From positions 2,666,001-2,730,000 of the forward strand of contig NZ_OZ246019.1 of NCBI RefSeq assembly GCF_965230805.1: a stretch of 64,000 nt of DNA, read 5' to 3'. Positions 16,315 to 24,778 of the stretch are shown here, in pieces. Below the pieces are notes generated by a model. That model was not told the DNA's origin, ran no database searches, and worked only from the letters and a program-made list of their open reading frames with translations. The position numbers and the translations under genes are program-made. Within the stretch, counting starts at the first letter, position 1, and each line of letters starts with the position of its first letter. The DNA comes from Marinifilum sp965230805. Lineage in GTDB: Bacteria > Bacteroidota > Bacteroidia > Bacteroidales > Marinifilaceae.

Positions 16315-17244
16315 ATGGGAAAGATAAAGATATTGAATCCGGGATTGCTGAGTACCATTCAGGATGGAGGTCGTTTTGGATATCAACAATATGGTATGCC
16401 GGTAGCCGGAGCTATGGATTTGTATTCGTTGCGATTGGCCAACTGGTGCGTGGGAAATCACGCAAGTGAAGCTTGTATTGAGGCAACCCTTCTTGGACCT
16501 GCAATCGAATTTCAATCTAAAACCTATATCGCGATAAGCGGGGCTACAATTCAGCCCTTGTTGAATGATAAAGCGGTGAAGATGAATGCCAGCATAGAGG
16601 TAAATGAGGGCGATGTTTTGAGTTTTGGAAGTATTCAAACAGGTTGTAGAATATACATTGCAGTTGCCGGAGGATTTCAAATACCAGAATTGATGGAAAG
16701 TAAATCCACTTATCTGCGTGGGAAATTAGGAGGTTTTAACGGACGAGCTCTTAAGCCTGCTGATGAATTGGTGCTTAACGATTGTGAGGAGAGACAAAAC
16801 AGAAGTGTAGCTGATGAGTTGCTGCTAAAATATTCAGCCTTCTCAGAGATTAGAGTAAGTACAGGGGCTGAGGTAAGGCATTTTACCATGGATGGCATCA
16901 GGACTTTTTTGTGTTCGGTTTATACGCTTAGCCCGCAAAGCGATAGAATGGGCTACCGCTTGTCGGGCAAAAAAATTGAGCATGCCAATGGGGCTGATAT
17001 TATCTCTTCGGGAATTGTAACGGGAGCAATTCAGGTTCCGGGACATGGCGAGCCGATCATCATGATGTCGGATCATCAAACCGTTGGTGGATACACCAAA
17101 ATTGCACAGGTAATTGCCGTCGATTTGCCATTACTGGGACAAATGAAACCTGGTGATCAAATTAAATTTAAGGAAGTGAGTTTACAAACTGCTCAAGATT
17201 TGATGATTGAACGGGCAAATAAATTGAATGAACTTTTAATATAA
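16315..17244 (+). CDS. pxpC: 5-oxoprolinase subunit C (biotin-dependent carboxyltransferase-like, KipA)
   Basis: PxpC is the third subunit of the prokaryotic 5-oxoprolinase. The 309-aa protein carries the cyclophilin-like carboxyltransferase C/D-domain signatures: LLSTIQDGGRFGYQQYGMPV (25-45 region), SPQSDRMGYRLSG and MMSDHQTVGGYTKIAQVI. It is the last gene of the transporter-pxpA-pxpB-pxpC operon. No clear intrinsic terminator follows; instead a copy of repeat R2 begins 27 bases after the stop. Confidence 0.94.
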   Translation: MGKIKILNPGLLSTIQDGGRFGYQQYGMPVAGAMDLYSLRLANWCVGNHASEACIEATLLGPAIEFQSKTYIAISGATIQPLLNDKAVKMNASIEVNEGDVLSFGSIQTGCRIYIAVAGGFQIPELMESKSTYLRGKLGGFNGRALKPADELVLNDCEERQNRSVADELLLKYSAFSEIRVSTGAEVRHFTMDGIRTFLCSVYTLSPQSDRMGYRLSGKKIEHANGADIISSGIVTGAIQVPGHGEPIIMMSDHQTVGGYTKIAQVIAVDLPLLGQMKPGDQIKFKEVSLQTAQDLMIERANKLNELLI

Positions 17245-17271
17245 GCTCCATTAAAACGATTCGCCACAGAA

Positions 17272-17314
17272 ATCAGATCAAACTGTGAACGAATTTTACG
17301 TCGAACTCACGTTA
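17272..17314 (+). repeat. Dispersed repeat R2, copy downstream of pxpC
   Basis: By hand alignment this 43-base block matches the inverted copy at 63319-63361 at 40 of 43 positions, including CAAACTGTGAACGAATTTTA and TCGAACTCACGTTA. Confidence 0.8.
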
Positions 17315-17399
17315 ATTTAAAAAGGCTTAAACGCTAACTTACCGGCATTGCACTTATTTGCGAATTTCCCTTCATGCGATAAGCCAATTGAGCTTATCG

Positions 17400-17762
17400 C
17401 TACTTTTTCTGCAAGCCGATCACATCTCGTAAAATTTCGCATTCTTTTTCCAATTCGGCAATGCGGTTTTTCATTCTTTGGTTCTCTTCCTGCATGTTAT
17501 TGCTTTCGGTAGATACCGGATATTCAATTTCTATTCTATCGGCAATTTGTCTGAAAATGTTAACATCCAGAGCTTTGCAAATAGAGAACAAGCGACTGAC
17601 ATTCATGTCATTTCTTTTCAGGATATAATGCATGCCAGGCTGAGAAAGATTCAACATGTCTTGTAATTTCGGTCTGTTGATATACTTATCGTGCATGGCA
17701 TTTTCAATCATTTTTCTGAGATTAAACGGAAGATCTTTAATTTCTGCATTTTTCATGTGCAC
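17400..17762 (-). CDS. Small HTH transcriptional regulator with coiled-coil tail
   Basis: This 120-aa protein has a central helix-turn-helix of XRE-like character (about 30-75; RPKLQDMLNLSQPGMHYILK, then SRLFSICKALDVN) and a C-terminal heptad-patterned coiled coil (about 88-115; EENQRMKNRIAELEKECEIL) likely used for dimerisation. A second ATG at 17756 is a possible start. It is convergent with the pxp operon. A very AT-rich tract lies at its 5' side, a natural place for its own operator. The target genes are unknown; pxp or the downstream permease are candidates by proximity only. Confidence 0.8.
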   Translation of the reverse strand: MHMKNAEIKDLPFNLRKMIENAMHDKYINRPKLQDMLNLSQPGMHYILKRNDMNVSRLFSICKALDVNIFRQIADRIEIEYPVSTESNNMQEENQRMKNRIAELEKECEILRDVIGLQKK

Positions 17763-18398
17763 TATTATTTCTTAAATAAGATAAATGGATTTTACAATTT
17801 ATGTATTAGTTATTTAAAAATCAAATAAAGAAATAAAATAGAATGATAATTAAATAAATAAAAACTATAAATAAATGTATTTTATTTATTCAGTAATAAT
17901 ATATAATTATAAATAAATTGATAATAAAGATTAATATTTAAATTATAAAGATTATTAAATTATATATAACGATTAATAAATAAGTTATATTTATTTTTTA
18001 ATAAATATCTTAAATTATTGGTTTTGAATTAGAATGAACTCAGGTTAAATAGGTCTCTTTGGGTCACTCATTCGCTTATTTTATATGAAATAAGTGCTTT
18101 TAGCGGGCTAAATTTATCCAAGTGTTTTATCTAACAAAGCAAATGTGGCGAAAGGCTGTGTTGTTTTGATGTGTTAAGCAGTGTAAGGCTTTAAAAACGC
18201 TCGCGGACTTGTGATATCATTTCTAAATCAAAAGTTATTATTTGTTTTGATGCTCTCTTGTATTCCCAAAGAAAAAACTTTACCACAAAGGGATGAGGAA
18301 GGAGTTTGCCGAGCCCGGCAAATGTTTCTGATAAAATTAGTATAAAAACAAAAAAAGACAGGGATTAACCTGCCTTTCTCCTTAAGTTTTTACTCTTA
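17763..18398. other. AT-rich gene-free region
   Basis: From about 17763 to 18030 the sequence is almost pure A/T, with repeated ATAAATAA and TTTATTTA words and very few G or C bases. A short R2-like core (GAACTCAGGTTAAATAG) occurs at 18035-18051. From 18050 to 18345 composition returns to normal and no coding frame is evident. A perfect TTTGCCG/CGGCAAA hairpin at 18305-18322 lacks a T-run. Confidence 0.6.
18349..18377 (-). terminator. Intrinsic terminator of the nucleoside permease gene
   Basis: On the minus strand AGGCAGG pairs with CCTGTCT (one G-T) and is followed by TTTTTTTG, about 20 bases past the stop. Confidence 0.85.
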
Positions 18399-19655
18399 TT
18401 AATGTGCAATGTTCTCAACTTGCTTTGGGTCGTGTTTGTGTTTGAACATTATGGCAAAGAATATTGCAATTACCAGGGAGTAGATTGCAAAGGTGTTCCA
18501 AATGTCCATCCAAATAAATTTACCATCGCTGGCGGTAAAGAATGTTCCAATAATAATTCCGCTGATCCACGATCCCATAATGGCACCAAAGCCATTGGTC
18601 ATCATCATAAACAATCCTTGTGCGCTTGCGCGGATATTTGAATCGCATTGCGTTTCGACGAACAGAGAGCCTGAAATGTTAAAGAAATCGAAAGCCATAC
18701 CATAAATGATACACGACAGGATAATCATCCATAATCCTCCGGAAGGATCGCCATAAGCAAATAATCCGAAACGAAGTACCCAGGCAATCATACTGATCAG
18801 CATTACTTTCTTGATACCAAATTTCTTTAGGAAGAATGGAATGGCCAGGATGAATAAGGTTTCGGATATCTGAGAAATCGACATGATGATTGTTGAATAT
18901 TTTACAACAAATGAATCGGCGTATTGTGGAATTTTTTCAAATTCGGTAAGGAATCGGTCACCATACATGTTGGTTAACTGCAAGGCTGCACCCAAAAACA
19001 TGGAGAAGATGAAGAACAATGCCATTTTGTAATTCTTGAACAATTTAAAGGCATTGAGTCCTAGTGTTTCGGTAAGCGAAGCATTGTTTTGTCCTTTGTT
19101 TTGTGGCTTGCATTGAGGCATACTAAATGAATAGACGGCCAAAATGAAGGATACAAATCCGGCAATATAGAACTGATTAACCGAAGCTTTTGATCCCGTA
19201 AGGTTGGTTACCCACATGGCGGCAATAAAACCTATGGTTCCCCAAACGCGAATGGGAGGAAAAACTTTAATCACATCGAAGTTGTTGTTTTTTAAGACTG
19301 TGTATGAAATGGTATTCATTAATGCGATGGTTGGCATGTAGCATATCATTGCCAAAAGAATTACAGTAATGAACATGCTTGGTGTTTCAACCTGCGGAAG
19401 ATACAGTAAAGCTGCTCCTCCAAGCAAATGAAGAATACCGTATAATCTTTCTGCATTCATCCATCGGTCGGCAATAATACCAGTAAGTGTAGGCATAAAT
19501 AAAGAAGAGATTCCCATGGTTGAGAATACGGCACCAAATTCGGCTGGCGACCATTGTTTTGTTCCAAACCAGTAATTGGCAATGGTTATTAACCAAGCAC
19601 CCCAGATAAAAAACTGAAGGAAGTTTAATAGTGTCAATCGACCTTTAATTCCCAT
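18399..19655 (-). CDS. NupG-like nucleoside:H+ symporter (MFS)
   Basis: This 418-aa inner-membrane protein has 12 hydrophobic helices. The N-terminus (LTLLNFLQFFIWGAWLITIA) and the TLTGIIADRWMNAERLYGIL loop are typical of the nucleoside permease branch of the major facilitator superfamily, which imports nucleosides with protons. Length fits NupG/XapB. It is monocistronic with its own terminator. Its upstream region is a 519-base gene-free stretch. The next gene, thyA, also belongs to nucleotide metabolism, but it is divergently oriented. Exact substrate range is not predictable. Confidence 0.87.
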   Translation of the reverse strand: MGIKGRLTLLNFLQFFIWGAWLITIANYWFGTKQWSPAEFGAVFSTMGISSLFMPTLTGIIADRWMNAERLYGILHLLGGAALLYLPQVETPSMFITVILLAMICYMPTIALMNTISYTVLKNNNFDVIKVFPPIRVWGTIGFIAAMWVTNLTGSKASVNQFYIAGFVSFILAVYSFSMPQCKPQNKGQNNASLTETLGLNAFKLFKNYKMALFFIFSMFLGAALQLTNMYGDRFLTEFEKIPQYADSFVVKYSTIIMSISQISETLFILAIPFFLKKFGIKKVMLISMIAWVLRFGLFAYGDPSGGLWMIILSCIIYGMAFDFFNISGSLFVETQCDSNIRASAQGLFMMMTNGFGAIMGSWISGIIIGTFFTASDGKFIWMDIWNTFAIYSLVIAIFFAIMFKHKHDPKQVENIAH

Positions 19656-19855
19656 AATTTGTAGATTAAATAAGTAAGATAAGTATTTGCTATTCTAAAT
19701 GGATTGGTTGTTCTAGCAGCTCAAAATTAACAGGGCAATCTATACGCTTATGATTGGATATCAATTTTGAAAGAGTCAAATCTAACAAAAAAAGGAGAAA
19801 GCTAAAAGCGATTAAGATTTGCTTTAAATGAAACTGAAGTTAATCGCGGCATTAG

Positions 19856-19913
19856 CATAAAATCAATCTCATTCTTTTGTTCGCCGAAACGCTCAATTTG
19901 GCCGCCACTGCAA
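19856..19913 (-). repeat. Dispersed repeat R3, copy 1
   Basis: Read on the minus strand this block starts TTGCAG and ends ACAAAAGAATGAGATTGATT. It aligns without gaps to 47384-47441 at about 43 of 59 positions by hand count. Confidence 0.5.
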
Positions 19914-19991
19914 CAATTTTATGCAATTTGGTCGCTCTTGCAAGACCCAAATCTTGCTGGTGATGCTTTGCTGTTGGTTAAAACCTATTGC

Positions 19992-20066
19992 CATAGCCGG
20001 GCTTTACTTTTTGTCTGGATTCTACTCAAAATTCCCAAAAGAATTTAAGACTCATTTTGCCGATTT
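19992..20066 (+). repeat. Dispersed repeat R4, copy 1
   Basis: The block contains ACTCAAAATTCCCAAAAGAA and TTTAAGACTCAT. A similar block, ACTCAAAATTCACAGAACAA then TTTAAGGCTCAT, lies at 57719-57799. It is noncoding in both places. Confidence 0.5.
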
Positions 20067-20174
20067 ATAATTTTTTTCATTTGCAGGGGAGATGCCACAA
20101 GAAAAATGTCATGATTTTATTGATACTAGAGTGTATTCCTTATCTTTAAAAATTAAAAATTTGGACTATAGATT

Positions 20175-20969
20175 ATGCAACAATATCATCAGTTATTAGA
20201 GAGAGTTCTGGAGGAAGGAAATAGGAAAGAAGACAGGACCGGAACGGGAACCATTAGTGTTTTTGGGCATCAGATGCGTTTTGACTTGTCGAAAGGTTTT
20301 CCGGTATTAACCACTAAGAAATTACATTTAAAATCGATCATACACGAATTGCTTTGGTTCTTGAATGGCGATACCAATGTGAAGTATCTTCAGGATCATG
20401 GAGTTCGTATCTGGAACGAATGGGCGGATAAAAACGGTGACTTGGGGCATATATACGGATACCAGTGGAGATCGTGGCCAAAGGAAAATGGAGAATCCTT
20501 GGATCAGATCAAGCAGGTGGTTCAGGATATCAAGAACAATCCCGACTCACGAAGATTAATTGTGAGTGCTTGGAATGCGGGAGATATCGAGAAGATGGCT
20601 TTGCCTCCTTGTCATGCTTTGTTTCAATTTTATGTGGCCGATGGAAAATTGTCTTGTCAGTTGTACCAGCGTAGTGCAGATATTTTTCTTGGAGTGCCTT
20701 TTAATATTGCATCCTATGCTTTACTTAATATGATGATGGCACAGGTTTGTGATCTTGAACCAGGCGAATTTGTTCATACCTTAGGTGATGCTCATATTTA
20801 TTTGAATCATATGGATCAGGTAAAGCTGCAATTGACTCGTGAGCCAAAAGATTTGCCTCAAATGAAAATTAATCCGGAAGTGAAAAGTATTTTTGATTTT
20901 AAATATGAGGATTTCTCTTTGGAAAATTACGAGGCGCATCCACATATCAAAGGGGAAATTTCGGTATGA
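20175..20969 (+). CDS. thyA: Thymidylate synthase
   Basis: ThyA methylates dUMP to dTMP using 5,10-methylene-tetrahydrofolate and releases dihydrofolate. The 264-aa protein has the standard short bacterial length, the catalytic Cys146 in LPPCHALFQF, the phosphate-binding RRLIVSAWN and the folate/dUMP contacts in QRSADIFLGVPFNIASYA. It precedes folA, which regenerates tetrahydrofolate. The 235-base gap between them carries a copy of repeat R1, so they may or may not share a transcript. Confidence 0.98.
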   Translation: MQQYHQLLERVLEEGNRKEDRTGTGTISVFGHQMRFDLSKGFPVLTTKKLHLKSIIHELLWFLNGDTNVKYLQDHGVRIWNEWADKNGDLGHIYGYQWRSWPKENGESLDQIKQVVQDIKNNPDSRRLIVSAWNAGDIEKMALPPCHALFQFYVADGKLSCQLYQRSADIFLGVPFNIASYALLNMMMAQVCDLEPGEFVHTLGDAHIYLNHMDQVKLQLTREPKDLPQMKINPEVKSIFDFKYEDFSLENYEAHPHIKGEISV

Positions 20970-21114
20970 TTGCCAATAGCGAATGAACTGTATACTGCAA
21001 CAGCAGGATTTTGAATACGCAGCTCGCATCGAGAATAAAAGAAGTAAATTTAAGCAAACAATTGCTTATCAGAAAGCAGTAAAGAAACGTAATTCATCTG
21101 TTTATAAATTTTAC

Positions 21115-21182
21115 CATTGGCAGATGAAGACGCATGATCAAAATAATCATTTTTGTATGTGTTATTTTAATCCGCTCGTTTC
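21115..21182 (+). repeat. Dispersed repeat R1, copy B (between thyA and folA)
   Basis: This block contains CAGATGAAGACGCATGATCA followed by AAATAATCAT and ends in GCTCGTTTC, matching copies at 10208 and 46906. A 67-codon open frame across it (20983-21186) is a by-product and not a gene. Confidence 0.65.
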
Positions 21183-21204
21183 GTAATTATAAATTTGTAA
21201 TTCT

Positions 21205-21690
21205 ATGAATATAGCTATTATAGTTGCCGCATCAAGAAATAATGTTATTGGGAAAAACAATCAACTTATTTGGCGCCTTTCGGCAGATTTAAAAAGATTT
21301 AAAGCCTTAACTACGGGGCATACCATTATTATGGGACGAAAAACATTCGACTCCATTGGAAAACCGCTTCCTAACAGAACTTCGGTAATTATTACCAGGC
21401 AAAAAGATTATCAGCAGGAAGGATGCATTGTAGTGCATTCCTTAGAGGAAGCATTGGAAACGGTAAAAGATCAGGAGAAAGTTTTTATTATTGGAGGAGG
21501 AACAATTTACGAACAGTCTATAGATAAAGCTGATGAATTGTATCTGACACTGGTGCATAGAGAATTTTTTGGCGATACATTCTTCCCTAAAATTAAATTA
21601 ACAGAGTGGGAGTCGGTGGCAAGAGAAGATTGTTTGCCAGATGAAAAGAATGAATATCCTTATTCATTTATTGATTATAAAAGAAAATAG
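21205..21690 (+). CDS. folA: Dihydrofolate reductase
   Basis: FolA reduces dihydrofolate to tetrahydrofolate with NADPH, recycling the folate oxidised by thymidylate synthase. The 161-aa protein begins MNIAIIVAASRNNVIGKNNQ, followed by LIWRLSADLKRFKALTTGHT and IMGRKTFDSIG; later come VFIIGGGTIYEQ and the C-terminal FIDYKRK. One difference from many enzymes is Arg24 at the usual proline-containing LPWHLP-type segment (here LIWRLSAD); this is seen by eye and not interpreted. The downstream lipoprotein gene follows after three bases. Confidence 0.96.
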   Translation: MNIAIIVAASRNNVIGKNNQLIWRLSADLKRFKALTTGHTIIMGRKTFDSIGKPLPNRTSVIITRQKDYQQEGCIVVHSLEEALETVKDQEKVFIIGGGTIYEQSIDKADELYLTLVHREFFGDTFFPKIKLTEWESVAREDCLPDEKNEYPYSFIDYKRK

Positions 21691-21693
21691 AAA

Positions 21694-22545
21694 ATGAATA
21701 GTAAATGTTTAAAATTATTACTGTTTGGCATATTCCTGATAGGAGTTTCGAATTCTTGCTATACAGGTTCCGATCCTGAAGATATTATAGAAGAAGTTTT
21801 TTCGGTGCCAGCAGAATACTGCTTAGTAATTAATAATGGCATTAATGATATTGTAATGGATGTAAATGCCATTGTAATGAATAATCTGGATACCAAGAAG
21901 GATACAATTGATGATGAAATTGCAAAATGTGTTACTCCCGTGATACATAGAACAGGAGAAGTTATTGATTCAGTAGTTATTGACTATGGAACATCATCAA
22001 ACTGTAGTTCAAATGGAGGAAGTTTTAGAGGTAAGATAATTGTAGAACCTACTAATGAAAACCTTCAGGATTTTGATATAAGACTTTCAGATTTTATTGC
22101 AAATGGTTTTGATGTTACGGGTGGTTTCAGTTTTAATATTGTAGGAAGAGAGGCTGGTCGTAATTTTTCGGTATCAACTGATGCTATCAAATTTTCTTTC
22201 TCTGATTCAGAGGAAACGGTTTTTACTTTTACAGTTCCATCTTTCGAAGCTGATTACACCTATATAAGAAGTGAGAATGATGATATTGATTATGTAGATG
22301 ATATTTACAATCTAACAAGCGATATTGATATTACAGATCCAAATGGAGCACAGATGTCATTAACTAGTGAATCGGATTTGGTGTATGCCTATTCTTGCGA
22401 AAATATTATTGGAGGAACTGCATTCTTTAGTTTGCAGGATATAGGAGAAGGACTTGTTAATTATGGTGGAGGCAATACCCTTGATAATTGCGATGGCATT
22501 GTAAGTGTTACTGCCGAAGGGTCGACGATTAGCGTGAGTTTGTAG
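21694..22545 (+). CDS. Putative lipoprotein of unknown function
   Basis: This 283-aa protein has a hydrophobic N-terminus ending in GVSNSC (Cys22), a plausible lipobox, and then an Asp-rich body with beta-strand-like pattern and no recognised domain. It resembles the many lineage-specific Bacteroidota lipoproteins rather than a named family. It starts three bases after folA, so it is co-transcribed with it, and ends at a bidirectional terminator. Any link to folate metabolism is unsupported. Confidence 0.75.
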   Translation: MNSKCLKLLLFGIFLIGVSNSCYTGSDPEDIIEEVFSVPAEYCLVINNGINDIVMDVNAIVMNNLDTKKDTIDDEIAKCVTPVIHRTGEVIDSVVIDYGTSSNCSSNGGSFRGKIIVEPTNENLQDFDIRLSDFIANGFDVTGGFSFNIVGREAGRNFSVSTDAIKFSFSDSEETVFTFTVPSFEADYTYIRSENDDIDYVDDIYNLTSDIDITDPNGAQMSLTSESDLVYAYSCENIIGGTAFFSLQDIGEGLVNYGGGNTLDNCDGIVSVTAEGSTISVSL

Positions 22546-22574
22546 AAAATTTTTATGTCGAAATTACATTAAAT

Positions 22575-22612
22575 AAAAAACACCGGGCTTGATGAAAGCC
22601 TGGTGTTTTTTG
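22575..22612. terminator. Bidirectional terminator between the lipoprotein gene and clpX
   Basis: AAAAACACCGGGCTT pairs with AAGCCTGGTGTTTTT around a short loop. Both flanks are A/T runs, so it can end transcripts from either side. Confidence 0.92.
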
Positions 22613-22643
22613 TATGATCGCTATACAAACTTTTAAATATCAG

Positions 22644-23858
22644 TTATGCTACTTTTAAGCGCTTTAGATTAACTTTCTCTAATTTCTCGCTTGCGTATTT
22701 ATCATCAATTAAAATTTTCTTCTCTTTACCCGAAGGCAGCTCAAACATTGCATCCATCATAATGGCTTCGCAAATTGAGCGCAATCCACGAGCTCCCAGT
22801 TTAAACTCTACGGCTTTGTCAACAATGTACTCAAGTGCACTCTCTTTAAAAGTTAAGTCGATATTATCAATCTTAAACAGTTTGGTGTATTGTTTTACGA
22901 TTGAGTTTTTAGGCTCTGTTAAGATGTTACGAAGAGCTTCCCGGTTAAGAGGCTCCAGATAAGTTAAAACTGGTAAACGTCCAATAATTTCCGGAATCAA
23001 ACCGAAGGATTTTAAATCCTGTGGAGCGATATATTGCAGGAAGTTTTCTTGGTCGACCTGCTCTTTTTCTTTGCTTGCGTTAAAGCCAACAACTTGGGTG
23101 TTCATTCTTTGTGCAATCTTTCTTTGGATACCATCGAAAGCACCGCCACAAACAAAAAGAATGTTTTTCGTATTCACAGGAATCATTTTCTGGTCGGGAT
23201 GTTTTCGGCCTCCCTGAGGTGGAACATTTACAACCGAACCTTCCAATAATTTTAACAATCCTTGTTGAACACCTTCTCCCGAAACATCGCGGGTGATTGA
23301 TGGATTGTCACTTTTGCGTGCTATTTTATCAATCTCATCAATAAAAACAATTCCTTTTTCGGCAGCTTCAATATCGTAGTCCGAAGCTTGAAGCAGTCTT
23401 GTTAAAATTGATTCGATATCCTCGCCAACATAACCAGCTTCGGTAAGAACGGTTGCGTCGACAATGGTAAAAGGAACATGCAACATTTTAGCAATGGTTC
23501 TTGCCAAAAGAGTTTTACCAGTTCCTGTTTCTCCGACTAGAATAATATTTGATTTTTCAATCTCGATATCTTCGTCATCTCTTTCCTGAAGTAATCTTTT
23601 GTAGTGGTTGTAAACGGCAACGGAAAGGTATTTTTTGGCCTCATCCTGACCAATTACGTATTGATCGAGGAAGGCTTTAATTTCCATTGGTTTCAACAAT
23701 TTAATCTCTTTCAGGTCGAGATCCGATTGATTCCTTAATTCTTCCTGTACAATCGAATAGGCCTGATCAATACAGCTGTCGCATATATGACCACTGATTC
23801 CTGCAATCAGAAGATTAGTATCTTTCTTTTCTCTCCCACAAAACGAGCATTTATCCAT
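22644..23858 (-). CDS. clpX: ATP-dependent protease ATP-binding subunit ClpX
   Basis: ClpX is the hexameric AAA+ unfoldase that feeds substrates to ClpP. The 404-aa protein has the N-terminal zinc-binding domain (Cys4, Cys7, Cys26, Cys29), Walker A GETGTGKT (109-116), Walker B FIDEIDK, a GAF-type pore loop region and the sensor segment in GARGLRSICE. The length is normal. It follows clpP with an 87-base gap; tig, clpP and clpX lie in this order on the minus strand. Confidence 0.98.
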   Translation of the reverse strand: MDKCSFCGREKKDTNLLIAGISGHICDSCIDQAYSIVQEELRNQSDLDLKEIKLLKPMEIKAFLDQYVIGQDEAKKYLSVAVYNHYKRLLQERDDEDIEIEKSNIILVGETGTGKTLLARTIAKMLHVPFTIVDATVLTEAGYVGEDIESILTRLLQASDYDIEAAEKGIVFIDEIDKIARKSDNPSITRDVSGEGVQQGLLKLLEGSVVNVPPQGGRKHPDQKMIPVNTKNILFVCGGAFDGIQRKIAQRMNTQVVGFNASKEKEQVDQENFLQYIAPQDLKSFGLIPEIIGRLPVLTYLEPLNREALRNILTEPKNSIVKQYTKLFKIDNIDLTFKESALEYIVDKAVEFKLGARGLRSICEAIMMDAMFELPSGKEKKILIDDKYASEKLEKVNLKRLKVA

Positions 23859-23945
23859 GATATTGATTTATAGTACTAAAAATGCAAAGTTAATGATTTT
23901 ACGATTAACTCTGCATTGGGTTTGATTTGATTTTGAGATGATTGA

Positions 23946-24620
23946 TTATTTCTCGCGCATCAGCACTTCATCAATCATTCCATATTCTTTTGCTTCCATC
24001 GCTGTCATCCAGTAATCACGGTCAGAGTCTTTTTCAACCTTTTCGTAAGTATTACCCGAATGATCAGCAATAATGGTATACAGTTCTTTCTTTAATTTCA
24101 AGATTTCGCGAGCAGTTATTTCGATATCAGAAGCTTGTCCTTGAGCACCGCCCATTGGCTGATGAATCATGATTCGCGAGTGTTTAAGTGCCGAACGTTT
24201 TCCTTTCGTTCCGGCAGTTAGCAATACAGCTCCCATCGAAGCAGCCATACCAGTACAAATGGTTGCAACATCACATTTGATGTACTGCATTGTATCGTAA
24301 ATACCTAAACCAGCATGAACCGAACCTCCTGGTGAGTTGAAATATATCTGAATGTCTTTGGAAGGATCGGTAGATTCAAGGAATAGTAGTTGAGCCATGA
24401 TGATGTTTGCAACATAGTCATCAATCGGCACACCAAGAAAGATGATTCTATCCATCATCAGACGAGAGAAAACATCCATTGATGCAACATTAAGCTGTCT
24501 TTCTTCGATAATTGTTGGAGAAATATAGCTGTTGCTAATTGACGTATATTTATCTAATGTAAGGCTATTGATGCCCATGTGCTGTGTGGCAAATTTTCTG
24601 AATTCGTCTTTTGTTACCAT
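23946..24620 (-). CDS. clpP: ATP-dependent Clp protease proteolytic subunit ClpP
   Basis: ClpP is the tetradecameric serine protease partner of ClpX. In this 224-aa protein the catalytic triad is visible as Ser128 (GMAASMGAVLL), His153 (MIHQPMGG) and Asp202 (SDRDYWM). The oligomer handle segment and NSPGGSVHAGLGIYDTM are conserved. An N-terminal propeptide-like extension of about 25-30 residues is present, as in many homologues. It lies between tig and clpX, separated from tig by a terminator. Confidence 0.98.
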   Translation of the reverse strand: MVTKDEFRKFATQHMGINSLTLDKYTSISNSYISPTIIEERQLNVASMDVFSRLMMDRIIFLGVPIDDYVANIIMAQLLFLESTDPSKDIQIYFNSPGGSVHAGLGIYDTMQYIKCDVATICTGMAASMGAVLLTAGTKGKRSALKHSRIMIHQPMGGAQGQASDIEITAREILKLKKELYTIIADHSGNTYEKVEKDSDRDYWMTAMEAKEYGMIDEVLMREK

Positions 24621-24710
24621 ATAGATGAGATTTTAAATTTCGTAGACCTAAATTAGTTAAATTTTCTCCATTTGAAAAGAATAGCTTAACAAAAACTAGT
24701 TTAAGGATCA

Positions 24711-24747
24711 AAAAGAAAACCACGTCCCAAGGAGGCGTGGTTTTTTC
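24711..24747 (-). terminator. Intrinsic terminator of tig
   Basis: On the minus strand AAACCACG pairs with CGTGGTTT and is followed by CTTTTTG. It separates tig from clpP. Confidence 0.85.
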
Positions 24748-24778
24748 TATATTTTAAAACAAATTTAAATAGTTTCTC

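Larger units (their letters stand above)
19656..20174. other. Gene-free region holding copies of repeats R3 and R4
   Basis: No coding frame is convincing. The stretch holds an inverted copy of R3 (about 19856-19913), a copy of R4 (about 19992-20066) and a degenerate R1-like block (about 20088-20128; GATGCCACAAGA). R3 (minus) followed by R1 (plus) appears in the same relative order and orientation as in the gap at 46865-47626 read on the other strand. Confidence 0.5.

Noticed and set aside
17377..17400. GCGATAAGC/GCTTATCGC hairpin at the end of the HTH gene
   Set aside because: It is a good stem but has no T-run on either strand, so I did not call it a terminator.
18305..18322. TTTGCCG/CGGCAAA hairpin
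   Set aside because: It is short, with no T-run and no gene ending next to it, so no function can be supported.
20983..21186. A 67-codon plus-strand ORF between thyA and folA
   Set aside because: It runs through repeat R1 and has no family resemblance; its second half is repeat sequence.
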